From NCBI GenBank assembly GCA_018608405.1, contig JABAZP010000023.1, forward strand, positions 62,001 to 126,000: 64,000 bases of DNA, given 5' to 3'. The translations under genes were made by a program, and so were the position numbers. Position 1 is the stretch's first letter, and each line of letters starts with the position of its first letter. This document shows positions 52,761 through 61,546 of the stretch, one piece after another. The DNA is from Flavobacteriales bacterium (GTDB lineage Bacteria; Bacteroidota; Bacteroidia; Flavobacteriales_E; Vicingaceae). The notes beneath the pieces were generated by a model. It saw only the letters and a program-made list of their open reading frames with translations. It was not told the origin of the DNA and did not search any database.

Positions 52761-53174
52761 ATGGCAAAGTTAACCCTAGAGGTAGAAGAAGATTATGATT
52801 TTGAACTGGTTGGTATTTGCAGTCACGCTAAAGATTACCGTTTAAGCTGGGAGATAAACAACGTTTTAGAGTTTGACTTAGAAAAAGGGGAAAACTATGA
52901 GATCAACATTAAGGGTGACAATCAGAGCTATTCATTCTTTAGTTTTATAGATGACGAAAACCACCTGGAATATTACTTGATTAACAACCGCTGTTCAAAA
53001 GGGGTTTTAATTCCTGAAGAGAAAAAATCAGATTATTTTTTATTAATTCGAGGTATACGTAGAGGTGAAGAAAAAGAGGAGTTAATAAATAAGATAGGAG
53101 AAATTAAAAATGTGCTTACAACGTATGAAGTTGAAGTAGATCAATTAAAGTCAAAAAGCAATTTATTGTTTTAA
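52761..53174 (+). CDS. IPExxxVDY family protein
   Basis: A 137-residue protein whose signature reads IPEEKKSDYFLLIRG, the position of the IPExxxVDY motif (here S in place of V). This family is widespread in Bacteroidota, has no known function and typically lies just upstream of pyruvate kinase, as here (9 bp). The sequence begins MAKLTLEVEEDYDFELVGIC. Confidence 0.85.
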   Translation: MAKLTLEVEEDYDFELVGICSHAKDYRLSWEINNVLEFDLEKGENYEINIKGDNQSYSFFSFIDDENHLEYYLINNRCSKGVLIPEEKKSDYFLLIRGIRRGEEKEELINKIGEIKNVLTTYEVEVDQLKSKSNLLF

Positions 53175-53183
53175 AAAGAAAAA

Positions 53184-54611
53184 ATGAAAACAACAAAAAA
53201 AACCAAAATTGTCGCTACCGTAGGGCCAGCAACCTCGTCTAAAAAAATGTTGGAAGCTATTATTGCGGAAGGAGTAAATGTAATACGAATTAACTTTTCG
53301 CACGGAGAACATAGTGATCACGTAGATGTAATTAAACGAGTTCGACAAATAAACAAAGAGCAGCAAATACACACAGCCCTATTGGGCGACTTGCAAGGAC
53401 CAAAAATTAGGGTTGGAAAAATAAAAGAAGGAACTAAAGTAAAGGTAGGTGATGTAATTGAGTTCACGAACGAAGAAATTGAGGGAGATGGAACTAAAGC
53501 TTACATCAGTTATAAAACATTTCCTAAAGATGTTCAAAAGGGAGAGAAAATTTTAATAAACGACGGAAAGCTAGCTTTAGAAATTATAGATACAGATAGA
53601 AAAACGACAGTAAAAGCTAAGTTTTTAAACGGCGGGAAGTTTTCTTCAAACAAGGGAGTGAACCTACCGAACACAAAAATTTCTATGCCTAGTTTAACTC
53701 CGAAGGATAAAGAGGACTTAGCCTTTGCTTTAGAGCACAATATGGAATGGATTGGATTGTCTTTTGTGCGGTCTGCAAGAGATATTATTGAATTAAAACA
53801 CTTGATTAAAAAGGAAGGTAACCTGGCTCGAGTAATTGCAAAAATTGAAAAACCTGAAGCATTAGATGATATTGACGATATCGTTGAAAAGTCAGATGCA
53901 ATTATGGTTGCCAGAGGAGATTTGGGTGTTGAGGTGCCAATGGAGCAAGTTCCGCTGATTCAAAAAGACCTGGTAAAAAAGTGTTTGAGAGCAGCAAAGC
54001 CTGTTATTATTGCCACCCAGATGATGGAGAGCATGATTGAAAGTATTTCTCCAACTAGGGCAGAGGTAAATGATGTGGCAAATGCCGTTTTAGATGGAGC
54101 CGACGCTGTGATGTTAAGTGCAGAAACTTCTGTTGGAGCTTACCCCATTGAGGTTATTAAAGCGATGACAAAAATTATTAAACAGATTGAATTGTCAGAT
54201 TCTATTTACCACTTAGAATTTCCACCGGCTGAAGTAAATGAAGATCGTTTTATTTCAGATTCTGTTTGTTACAACGCCTGTCGATTATCTCAACGTGTAG
54301 ACTCAAAGGCAATCGTAACCATGACGCATTCCGGTTACACAGCCTCTAAAATTTCTAGTTTCCGACCAAAGGCTGGGATTTTTGCCTTCACAGGAAACCA
54401 CAGCTTACTTAACAAGCTTAGTTTAGTTTGGGGTGTTCAAGGGTTTTACTATGATAAATTTGTTAGCACAGACCGCACCATTGCAGACATTAAGTATTTG
54501 TTGAAAAAAGTCGATTACGTGCAAGAAAAAGATTTGATTATTAACATTGCGAGTATGCCAATTAATGAAAGAGGGCAGTCGAATATGGTTAAATTGAGCT
54601 ATGTAGAATAG
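53184..54611 (+). CDS. pyk: pyruvate kinase
   Basis: A 475-residue glycolytic enzyme forming pyruvate and ATP from phosphoenolpyruvate and ADP. The N-terminal KTKIVATVGPATSSKKML, INFSHGEHSDH, LLGDLQGPKIRVG, the active-site IMVARGDLGVEVPMEQVP and DAVMLSAETSVGAYP are complete. The C-terminal regulatory domain is full length. It precedes an M42 peptidase gene. Confidence 0.97.
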   Translation: MKTTKKTKIVATVGPATSSKKMLEAIIAEGVNVIRINFSHGEHSDHVDVIKRVRQINKEQQIHTALLGDLQGPKIRVGKIKEGTKVKVGDVIEFTNEEIEGDGTKAYISYKTFPKDVQKGEKILINDGKLALEIIDTDRKTTVKAKFLNGGKFSSNKGVNLPNTKISMPSLTPKDKEDLAFALEHNMEWIGLSFVRSARDIIELKHLIKKEGNLARVIAKIEKPEALDDIDDIVEKSDAIMVARGDLGVEVPMEQVPLIQKDLVKKCLRAAKPVIIATQMMESMIESISPTRAEVNDVANAVLDGADAVMLSAETSVGAYPIEVIKAMTKIIKQIELSDSIYHLEFPPAEVNEDRFISDSVCYNACRLSQRVDSKAIVTMTHSGYTASKISSFRPKAGIFAFTGNHSLLNKLSLVWGVQGFYYDKFVSTDRTIADIKYLLKKVDYVQEKDLIINIASMPINERGQSNMVKLSYVE

Positions 54612-54633
54612 GTTGAAAATTAAAATAAACAAG

Positions 54634-55686
54634 ATGAAAATTAACATTCCCTTATTAAAAGATATTTGTGAAATTGCTGGGGCTCCGGGGTACGAGCAGC
54701 GTATTAGAGAGTATGTAATTAAAGAGGTTACTCCACTTGTAGACGAAATAAAGGTGAACAACATGGGGAATGTTTACGCTATTAAAAAAGGGAAGGAAAG
54801 TAAGCGAGTAATGATTGGTGCGCACATGGACGAAATTGGTTTTATTGTGACACACATCGATGAAAACGGTTTTGTTCGTTTCCACACCTTAGGCGGTTTT
54901 GATCCTAAAACATTAACCTCTCAGCGCGTCATTATTCATGGGAAGAAAGATGTGATGGGAGTGATGGGTGCGAAACCGATTCATGTAATGAGCCCTGAAG
55001 AGAGAAACAAGCCTGCAAAGACAAAAGAATACTTCATTGATTTGGGAATGAAGAAAGAAGAAGTGGAGAAATTGGTTGAGGTAGGCAATACAATTACACG
55101 GTACAGCGAATTAATGGAAATGGGAGACTGTGTTAACTGTAAGTCAATCGACAACAGAATTTCAGTGTACATTTTAATTGAAACGTTAAGAGCGCTAAAG
55201 GACAAGGAAGTACCTTTCGATATTTATGGAGTTTTTACCGTTCAGGAAGAGGTGGGAATTAGAGGAGCAAATGTTTCAGCTATGGACATTCAACCAGACT
55301 TTGGTTTTGGGTTGGACACTACCATTGCATATGACTTACCGGGAGCTTCCGCGCACCAAAAAATAACGTCCTTGGGCGAAGGAACAGCCATAAAAATAAT
55401 GGACTCTCAAACCATTTGCGATTACCGTATGGTGGCCTTCATGAAAAAGGTAGCCAACGATAATAAAATTAAATGGCAGCCAGAAATTTTACCTGCTGGA
55501 GGAACTGATACTGCAGGAATCCAACGAATGAATGATGGAGGTTCTATTTCGGGAGCAGTTTCAATACCAACGAGGCATTTACACCAAACCATTGAAATGG
55601 CACACAAAGAAGACATTATGGCCTCTATTGACTTATTAGAAAAGTGTTTATTGAACTTGGACCAATACGATTGGTCATTTAAGTAA
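54634..55686 (+). CDS. M42 family metallopeptidase (glutamyl aminopeptidase/cellulase-type)
   Basis: A 350-residue zinc peptidase that assembles as a large tetrahedral particle in known members. Metal and catalytic residues are in MIGAHMDEIGFIV, CKSIDNRISVYIL, VFTVQEEVGIRGANVSA (catalytic Glu pair), FGLDTTIAYD and SIPTRHLHQ. It trims peptides in the cytoplasm. The ATG at 54634 is chosen over a TTG seven codons upstream. Confidence 0.92.
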   Translation: MKINIPLLKDICEIAGAPGYEQRIREYVIKEVTPLVDEIKVNNMGNVYAIKKGKESKRVMIGAHMDEIGFIVTHIDENGFVRFHTLGGFDPKTLTSQRVIIHGKKDVMGVMGAKPIHVMSPEERNKPAKTKEYFIDLGMKKEEVEKLVEVGNTITRYSELMEMGDCVNCKSIDNRISVYILIETLRALKDKEVPFDIYGVFTVQEEVGIRGANVSAMDIQPDFGFGLDTTIAYDLPGASAHQKITSLGEGTAIKIMDSQTICDYRMVAFMKKVANDNKIKWQPEILPAGGTDTAGIQRMNDGGSISGAVSIPTRHLHQTIEMAHKEDIMASIDLLEKCLLNLDQYDWSFK

Positions 55687-55689
55687 GAA

Positions 55690-55789
55690 GTTCTTAGAGT
55701 TAAGAGTAATTGGCGTTGGAAAGTTAAAAGTACTTAAAGTTAGAAAGTTTTAAGTGTCTAGAGTTTTATTCCGATAGTTAAAATGACCT
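55690..55789. repeat. decayed AGTTAA-type low-complexity repeat
   Basis: A run of related short words (AGAGTTAAGAGT, AAAGTTAAAAGT, AAAGTTAGAAAG, TAGAGTTTTA) directly after the M42 gene, typical of imperfect AAAGTTAAGAGT intergenic repeats in Bacteroidota. No gene. Confidence 0.45.
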
Positions 55790-55945
55790 TTATTGCGAAC
55801 GACTTGGGGGGGTGAGTGAAGCAATCTGGTTATGAGTGCCCTGCTACCCATTACTATCTGTTATTGCGAAAGACGATAGGAGTGAAGCAATCTGTTTTAT
55901 GAATAACCGATTGTCACATTCCGTTGCACTCCATTCGCAATGACG
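55790..55945. repeat. REP-like intergenic repeat with two direct and one inverted copy
   Basis: TTATTGCGAA-(A/C)GAC, a short variable stretch and GAGTGAAGCAATCTG occur at 55790-55828 and again at 55861-55895. An inverted partial copy (GCACTCC, then ATTCGCAATGACG) follows at 55926-55945. The second and third copies could fold into a long hairpin. This is a recognisable form of the GTCATTGCGAACGAAGTGAAGCAATCTG-like dispersed repeats common in bacterial chromosomes. It fills the 311-bp gap between the convergent M42 and pheS genes, with a TACCTACATTACC simple repeat beside pheS. Confidence 0.7.
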
Positions 55946-55997
55946 AAATAATTCAATAGTAATTAACGAATTATTAATTAGTCATTACCTACATTAC

Positions 55998-57023
55998 CTA
56001 CATTGCCGACTTAAACTGATCTAAAAAGCCTTTGTCATTCTCAGAATACAAGCGCAAGTCGTTCACATTGTATTTCAACTGTGCAATTCGCTCTACGCCC
56101 ATTCCAAAAGCAAAGCCGGAATGTACCTTTGAATCGATACCGCAGTTTTCCAATACATTAGGATCTACCATTCCACAGCCTAGAATTTCTAAATAACCGG
56201 TGTATTTACAAACGTTACAACCTTTACCGCTGCAAATGGTGCACGAAACATCCATTTCTGCGCTTGGCTCGGTAAAAGGAAAGTAAGAAGGTCTTAATCG
56301 AATTTCCGTTTCCTTACCAAACATCTCTTGTGCAAAGTATAATAACGTTTGTCTCAAGTCCGCGAAAGAAACGTCTTTATCGATGTACAATCCTTCCACT
56401 TGGTGGAAAAAGCAATGCGCTCTTGCAGAAATTGCTTCGTTACGATAAACACGTCCCGGAGAAATAGTTCGGATAGGTGGAGTGGAGTTTTCCATTACTC
56501 TAACCTGAACGGAACTGGTGTGCGTTCTCAAGGCTATGTCTGGATCTTTTTCTACAAAAAAAGTATCCTGCATGTCTCTTGCAGGGTGTTCTGGCGGAAA
56601 GTTTAGCGCAGAAAAATTGTGCCAATCATCTTCAATTTCCGGACCTTCAGAAACCTGAAAACCAACGCGGTTAAAGATTTCAATAATTTCATTCTTAATA
56701 ATCGAAATGGGGTGCCGAGAGCCAATTTGATTTAAGGTTGTCGGACGGCTAAAATCAAAATTGCTGAAGTCTTCAGATTTCTTCGAGTTAGACAATTCTG
56801 ACTTTAAAGCATCAACTTTCTCTTGAGCTTGCTCTTTCAGTTGATTCAATACCGCTCCAAATTCCTTTTTGTCTTCCGTTGCTACATTTCTAAACTCGGC
56901 AAACAGCTTTTTCAGCTCACCTTTGCTGCCCAACAGTTTAATTCTAAATGCCTCCACTTCCTCTAAGCTTGTTGCTTTGAATTGTTTTGTTTCTTCTAAT
57001 AGTTCTTTTGCCTTACTTAACAT
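55998..57023 (-). CDS. pheS: phenylalanine--tRNA ligase alpha subunit
   Basis: A 341-residue class II synthetase subunit. An N-terminal coiled-coil arm (about 1-85) precedes the catalytic core. Visible motifs are HPISIIKNEIIEIFNRVGF, EHPARDMQDTF, RTHTSSVQVR (motif 2 region), FHQVEGLYIDKDVSF and GFAFGMGVERIAQLKY (motif 3). It charges tRNA-Phe with PheT, which is not in the window. Its ATG overlaps the cyclophilin stop codon (TAATG). Confidence 0.96.
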   Translation of the reverse strand: MLSKAKELLEETKQFKATSLEEVEAFRIKLLGSKGELKKLFAEFRNVATEDKKEFGAVLNQLKEQAQEKVDALKSELSNSKKSEDFSNFDFSRPTTLNQIGSRHPISIIKNEIIEIFNRVGFQVSEGPEIEDDWHNFSALNFPPEHPARDMQDTFFVEKDPDIALRTHTSSVQVRVMENSTPPIRTISPGRVYRNEAISARAHCFFHQVEGLYIDKDVSFADLRQTLLYFAQEMFGKETEIRLRPSYFPFTEPSAEMDVSCTICSGKGCNVCKYTGYLEILGCGMVDPNVLENCGIDSKVHSGFAFGMGVERIAQLKYNVNDLRLYSENDKGFLDQFKSAM

Positions 57024-57673
57024 TATTGAGTCACCTTTATATTTAAAATGTAAACATCCTTTAACGGGCGATTTGCTCCGTTTACGGGAGCATTACAAAC
57101 CGCAGCCACAACATCTAAACCCCTCATTACTTCACCAAAAACGGTATACAAGCCATCTAGATGTGGCGCACCGCCTAAGGTTTCATATGCAATGATTTCT
57201 TTTTCAGAATATTTTTTCCCTCTGCTCTCTTCGAAGCGAGGCATGTACTTTCTTGGATACTTTCTACCAGTCACAATGTAAAACTGTGAGCCGTTACTTT
57301 TTTTCTCTGGATTAATATTATCCGGATTTCTAGCTGCCGCTAAAGCGCCTCTTTTATGTATGTGTTGAGGTGCTAGTTCAGCATCGATGGAGTACCCTGG
57401 GCCTCCCGTACCTAATTTTTTATAACGAGAAGAATTTTTAGAATTTGGATCTCCACCTTGCATCATAAAATCTTTTATAACTCGATGGAACAGCAAACTA
57501 TCATAAAAATCTTCTTTAATTAATTTTAAAAAATTTGCTTTGTGCAGAGGGGTGTCATCATACAGTTTTATAATAATTTCACCAGCACTAGTTTCCATTG
57601 AAACCAGCGTTTGACTTTGGCCGGTAAAAGCAACAAAAAGGCAAAAAAGAAGACTTATAATTAGCTTGTTCAA
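57023..57673 (-). CDS. secreted cyclophilin-type peptidyl-prolyl isomerase
   Basis: A 216-residue PPIase. A signal peptide (residues ~1-19, ending FTGQSQ) precedes the cyclophilin domain: AGEIIIKLYDDTPLHKANFL, FHRVIKDFMMQGGDP, GALAAARNPDNINPEKKSNG-SQF and YTVFGEVMRGLDVV. The active-site Arg and Gln are present. It catalyses proline isomerisation in the periplasm. The start is a TTG; the next ATG would remove the signal peptide. Co-transcribed with pheS. Confidence 0.9.
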   Translation of the reverse strand: MNKLIISLLFCLFVAFTGQSQTLVSMETSAGEIIIKLYDDTPLHKANFLKLIKEDFYDSLLFHRVIKDFMMQGGDPNSKNSSRYKKLGTGGPGYSIDAELAPQHIHKRGALAAARNPDNINPEKKSNGSQFYIVTGRKYPRKYMPRFEESRGKKYSEKEIIAYETLGGAPHLDGLYTVFGEVMRGLDVVAAVCNAPVNGANRPLKDVYILNIKVTQ

Positions 57674-57681
57674 AATTGTAT

Positions 57682-57723
57682 TAAATTTGTACTAGAAGTT
57701 TATTAGACATTTCGACAAAAGTA
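57682..57723. promoter_or_regulatory. divergent promoter region, cyclophilin-pheS and lipoprotein
   Basis: On the plus strand TAAATTTG at 57682-57689 matches TAnnTTTG and precedes the lipoprotein ATG at 57723. On the minus strand TACTTTTG (57723-57716) also matches and precedes the cyclophilin TTG at 57673. The minus box overlaps the first base of the lipoprotein start codon. Confidence 0.45.
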
Positions 57724-58097
57724 TGAAAAAAATATACCCAACTTTCCTTATAATACTTGCTGTAGCTTTCTCTTTTTCATGTGAAAAAGAAATATCTCCG
57801 GACTTAGAAGTAACCGTTGTTCGAAATGATAACAGTCCTGTGCGAGGCGCCTGGGTAAGAACGTCTGCGCCTGGTGCCGTTTCAGGAATTCTCAATGCAG
57901 ATGTAATTGATGTGGAACGAACAGATGACTTCGGAAAGGCATACTTTTCTTATGACAACACCATTCTTATTGATATCGCCTTAGTTCGACAGCCAAACGA
58001 TACGGTTCTTATTGACTCGGCGAGTGCTTTATTGGAAGTAAAACAGAAGTCACCAAGAAGCGATAATACGACTGAGAGAAAATTAGTTTTTAGGTAA
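57723..58097 (+). CDS. putative lipoprotein
   Basis: A 124-residue protein with a lipoprotein leader (MKKIYPTFLIILAVAFSFSC, Cys at residue 20) and a single beta-sandwich-like domain (LEVTVVRNDNSPVRGAWVRT, then a TDDFGKAYFSYD stretch) that resembles a carboxypeptidase-regulatory or Ig-like fold. Function unknown. Its last 8 bp overlap the convergent gene. Confidence 0.75.
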   Translation: MKKIYPTFLIILAVAFSFSCEKEISPDLEVTVVRNDNSPVRGAWVRTSAPGAVSGILNADVIDVERTDDFGKAYFSYDNTILIDIALVRQPNDTVLIDSASALLEVKQKSPRSDNTTERKLVFR

Positions 58098-58443
58098 ACG
58101 AATTCATAAAAGGCGAGCTCTCAAAATACTCTAAAATGCCTTCTTTAAGAAGTTGTTCTTGCTCGTCATTGTTTAATCGTGGCAGTTCTTTCACCACTTT
58201 CCAATGAGGCCATGCATCTTTGTCTCGTCCTTCGTATTCGTAAAATCCAAATGGCTCTAAAATAGCGCACACTGCAACGTGAATAACCTCTAACTTTTGG
58301 TTTTTGGTAAACTTATCTACTACCTGTCCTAGTTCCTGCATCCCAATGACAAATAGGATTGATTCGACATCTAACTCATCATTAAATCGCTTGTTGATTT
58401 GAATTGCAAGCTGATCCCACTTTTTTTGAAATTCAATTTCCAT
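58090..58443 (-). CDS. conserved hypothetical protein
   Basis: A 117-residue acidic cytoplasmic protein: MEIEFQKKWDQLAIQINKRF at the start, then DVESILFVIGMQELGQ and EPFGFYEYEGRDKDAWPHWK. I recognise the style of a small conserved Bacteroidota protein near pgk/cvpA but cannot name a family or role. The ATG at 58443 is preferred to a TTG three codons upstream. Confidence 0.75.
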   Translation of the reverse strand: MEIEFQKKWDQLAIQINKRFNDELDVESILFVIGMQELGQVVDKFTKNQKLEVIHVAVCAILEPFGFYEYEGRDKDAWPHWKVVKELPRLNNDEQEQLLKEGILEYFESSPFMNSFT

Positions 58444-58482
58444 ACAAAGCAAAATTAGTTATAGTTTAGCAGCCAGAAACAC

Positions 58483-59040
58483 ATGAGTCAGATAGATATT
58501 ATATTGATAATTCCTCTACTTTGGGGTGCGGTAATGGGCTTTAAAAAAGGCTTGGTACTTGAACTAGCAGCTTTAGTTGGCCTAGTTTTAGGTATTTACG
58601 GGGCAATTAAATTTTCTGACTATACGGCTGAAAAATTAAAGTTGTATGTTGATATCACCCAAGAGTGGCTTGGGTTAATTAGCTTTTTAGTCACTTTTGT
58701 GCTGATTGTTTTTGCTGTTTTTTTGGCAGCTCGACTTTTAAATAAAGCGTTAAAGCTGGTTGCACTTGGTTTCGTAAATAGAATTTTAGGATTGTTATTT
58801 GGTACTTTAAAGTTTGCCCTAATCATAAGTACTGTTCTTTATTTTTTCGAAAACATAAACCGAAAGTTTGAATTTGTGGAAAACGACTTTGCTAATGACT
58901 CCATCCTATACGAACCAATTAAATTAGCCACAGCTCCCTTTAAAGAATTGTTAGAGGACTTTGAGATTAGTAAGGTAAAAGAGAAAGCAAATGATTTAAA
59001 GAACACTGTTGAGGAGAAAGCGGAAGATTTAGGGTTCTAA
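58483..59040 (+). CDS. CvpA family membrane protein
   Basis: A 185-residue protein with four membrane helices and a charged C-terminal tail (KVKEKANDLKNTVEEKAEDL). The N-terminus IILIIPLLWGAVMGFKKGLV and VLGIYGAIKFSDY, then LNKALKLVALGFVNRILG match CvpA (colicin V production) proteins. In other bacteria the family is linked to envelope stress; its exact role is unknown. Convergent with pgk. Confidence 0.9.
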   Translation: MSQIDIILIIPLLWGAVMGFKKGLVLELAALVGLVLGIYGAIKFSDYTAEKLKLYVDITQEWLGLISFLVTFVLIVFAVFLAARLLNKALKLVALGFVNRILGLLFGTLKFALIISTVLYFFENINRKFEFVENDFANDSILYEPIKLATAPFKELLEDFEISKVKEKANDLKNTVEEKAEDLGF

Positions 59041-59048
59041 ACAATTAG

Positions 59049-60236
59049 TTAATCTCTAATTGCTTTTAATCCTGGCAACTCTTTGCCTTCTAAGTATTCT
59101 AACAATGCACCTCCACCTGTTGAAATATAGCTTACTTTATCTTGGTAATTGAATTTGTTAATTGCAGCTGCTGAGTCTCCTCCACCGATTAAAGAATACG
59201 CGCCGTTTTCTGTTGCACCCGCAATAGCTTGTGCCACCGATTTAGTGCCATTTTCGAAGTTGCTCATTTCAAAAACTCCCATAGGACCATTCCACATAAT
59301 GGTTTTTGACTTTTTTATGATAGCGGAAAACTCTTCAATTGCCTTTGGGCCAATATCTAAACCCATCCACCCACTTGGTATGGATGTGTTTTCGCTACCA
59401 CTAATGTTAGCATCGTTGCTAAATTCTGAAGCAATAATAGAGTCGGTTGGCAGGCATAGATTAACGTTTTTTTCTTTCGCTAGTTCTAAAATTGTTCTTG
59501 CTAAATTTAGTTTATCGCTTTCAACCAACGAAGCCCCTATTTCTCCGCCCAATGCTTTAAAGAAGGTGTAACTCATGCCTCCTCCAATTATTAAATTATC
59601 CACCTTATCTAGTAGCTTTTCTATCAATAAAATTTTGTCAGAAATTTTTGCACCACCCATAATTGCAGTGAAAGGTCGCTCGCTATTTTCAACTACTTTT
59701 TGAGCGGCTTCTAATTCGTTTTCTATGACGTAACCAAACATTTTGTCTTTGAAAAAAAAAGCAATAATTGCTGTGGAAGCGTGCGCCCTGTGCGCCGTTC
59801 CGAAAGCATCGTTAATGTAAACGTCTCCTAGGTCAGCTAATTTTTTTGCAAAAACCACATCGCCCTCAGTTTCTTCATTATAAAAACGCAAGTTTTCTAA
59901 TAATAAGACTTCTCCGCTTTTGATTTTACCTGCTGCTTCTATCGCAGCAGTGCCAATGCAGTCTTCAGCGAACTGCACAGGAACGCCTAACTTTTCACTA
60001 ACCGTAGCGACAATATGTTTTAATGAGAACTTGTCTTGTTTTTCTCCCTTAGGTCGGCCTAAATGGGACATTAAAATAACTGAACCTCCTCCGGCGAACA
60101 CTTTTTTTATGGTAGGCACAGCAGCGTTAATTCGGGTTGCATCTGTAACTTCAAAGTTACCGTTCAAAGGCACATTAAAGTCAACTCTAATTAGGGCTTT
60201 TTTATCTTGAAAATCAAATGTTTCTATGTTTTGCAT
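59049..60236 (-). CDS. pgk: phosphoglycerate kinase
   Basis: A 395-residue glycolytic kinase transferring phosphate from 1,3-bisphosphoglycerate to ADP. The N-terminal [51 protein letters not shown], and C-terminal [11 protein letters not shown] and [13 protein letters not shown] motifs are all present. A -7 promoter box lies at 60268-60275. Confidence 0.97.
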   Translation of the reverse strand: MQNIETFDFQDKKALIRVDFNVPLNGNFEVTDATRINAAVPTIKKVFAGGGSVILMSHLGRPKGEKQDKFSLKHIVATVSEKLGVPVQFAEDCIGTAAIEAAGKIKSGEVLLLENLRFYNEETEGDVVFAKKLADLGDVYINDAFGTAHRAHASTAIIAFFFKDKMFGYVIENELEAAQKVVENSERPFTAIMGGAKISDKILLIEKLLDKVDNLIIGGGMSYTFFKALGGEIGASLVESDKLNLARTILELAKEKNVNLCLPTDSIIASEFSNDANISGSENTSIPSGWMGLDIGPKAIEEFSAIIKKSKTIMWNGPMGVFEMSNFENGTKSVAQAIAGATENGAYSLIGGGDSAAAINKFNYQDKVSYISTGGGALLEYLEGKELPGLKAIRD

Positions 60237-60267
60237 GGCTCGTATTTCATCAAAAGTTATTCGACTA

Positions 60268-60275
60268 CAAACTTA
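60268..60275 (-). promoter_or_regulatory. -7 promoter box for pgk
   Basis: TAAGTTTG on the minus strand, an exact TAnnTTTG match, 31 nt upstream of the pgk ATG. No -33 TTG at the expected distance. Confidence 0.45.
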
Positions 60276-60297
60276 ATATTTCTTATGATAAATGATT

Positions 60298-60325
60298 TTG
60301 ACTAGCAAAAGAACATTTATCTTTG
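60298..60325 (+). promoter_or_regulatory. promoter directly before holB
   Basis: TTG at 60298-60300, a 17-nt spacer and TATCTTTG at 60318-60325. Only 4 nt separate the box from the holB ATG at 60330, predicting a leaderless or nearly leaderless mRNA. Confidence 0.55.
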
Positions 60326-60329
60326 GTGC

Positions 60330-61484
60330 ATGCATTTTAAAGAAATAGTTGGACAGTCCCAATTAAAGAGTCGACTTATTCAAACCGTCAAAGAAGGGCG
60401 TATTTCTCATGCGCAATTGTTTGTTGGTAAAAGCGGATTTGGACCTCTTCCATTGGCCATTGCATATGTTCAATTTATCGCTTGCAAAAACAAGCAAGAA
60501 ACGGATTCCTGTGGAGCCTGCCCTTCCTGTTTAAAGTTCAATAAATTAGTACACCCTGATCTGCACTTTTCTTTCCCCGTTAGTACAACAGGAGGAGTAA
60601 AAACGAAACCAGTTAGCGATGATTTTATAAACGACTGGAGAGCGTTAAATTTAGAGAAGCCTTACTTTGACTTGGAAGAGTGGCACAAAACAATTGGCAT
60701 TGAACAAAAGCAAAGCATAATCAGTGTGCATGAGAGTCAGGCGATTATAAAAAAATTAAAATTAAAAGCTTTTGAGTCTGAATTTAAGTTTTTGTTGATT
60801 TGGAAACCAGAAACATTAAACCCACAAGCGTCCAATAAGCTGCTGAAACTAATCGAAGAGCCAATCGGGAAAACGATTATTATATTGATTGCTGAAGATG
60901 AGGAGGCACTTCTAAGGACCATTACTTCCAGAACTCAAATGATCCGCGTTCCTCCTGTTGAGTTTTCAGAATTGAAGAAATACTTGGCAAAAAAAGGAGG
61001 AATTGACGAAGAGCGCGCTCAACAAATTGCTGCACTTTCTGAGGGAGATGTTTTGCAAGCAGAAGAAAAGCTACATTCATCGGAAGACGCAGAAGTGTAC
61101 TTTAACTTATTTGTGACATGGATGCGAGCTTGTTATGAGGCAAACATTGAAAAAATGCACGCGTGGGTAGAGCAGGTTAGTGAAAGAAAGTTTGGAAGAG
61201 AAAGGCAAAAACAATTTCTAGAATATGCGCTAGAAGTAATGCGAGAAGGAATGATTCGAAACTATGCAGGATCAACATTGAAACGCTTTGATGGACCAGA
61301 GGGTAATTTCTTGCAAAAGTTTGCCCCTTTTGTGCATGAAAATAATGTTTTTGGGATTATGGAAATTTTGAATGATGCTCATTATCATGTTTCTAGAAAT
61401 GCATATGCGAAAATACTTTTCATGGACATGTCAATGAAGTTTGCGAACTTGCTTCGAGTCAAAAAACGTACATTTGTTGGTTAA
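60330..61484 (+). CDS. holB: DNA polymerase III subunit delta'
   Basis: A 384-residue clamp-loader subunit of the AAA+ class. IVGQSQLKSRLIQTVKEGRI and SHAQLFVGKSGFG (the Walker A-like region, degenerate as expected for delta') lie at the start. A zinc module follows with CGACPSCLKF. HPDLHFSFP, WKPETLNPQASNKLLKLIEE and LRTITSRTQMIRV are typical. It helps load the sliding clamp. The ricT-gldH genes follow on the same strand, an arrangement common in Flavobacteriales. Confidence 0.9.
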   Translation: MHFKEIVGQSQLKSRLIQTVKEGRISHAQLFVGKSGFGPLPLAIAYVQFIACKNKQETDSCGACPSCLKFNKLVHPDLHFSFPVSTTGGVKTKPVSDDFINDWRALNLEKPYFDLEEWHKTIGIEQKQSIISVHESQAIIKKLKLKAFESEFKFLLIWKPETLNPQASNKLLKLIEEPIGKTIIILIAEDEEALLRTITSRTQMIRVPPVEFSELKKYLAKKGGIDEERAQQIAALSEGDVLQAEEKLHSSEDAEVYFNLFVTWMRACYEANIEKMHAWVEQVSERKFGRERQKQFLEYALEVMREGMIRNYAGSTLKRFDGPEGNFLQKFAPFVHENNVFGIMEILNDAHYHVSRNAYAKILFMDMSMKFANLLRVKKRTFVG

Positions 61485-61546
61485 GGGTTTTACCCAAATT
61501 GTTTAACGAGACTAGCGCTTAGGTGCTATTGAATATATAAAATACT

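Noticed and set aside
59149-60210. Plus-strand frames antisense to pgk
   Set aside because: pgk is complete in the opposite strand; these frames have no family signal.
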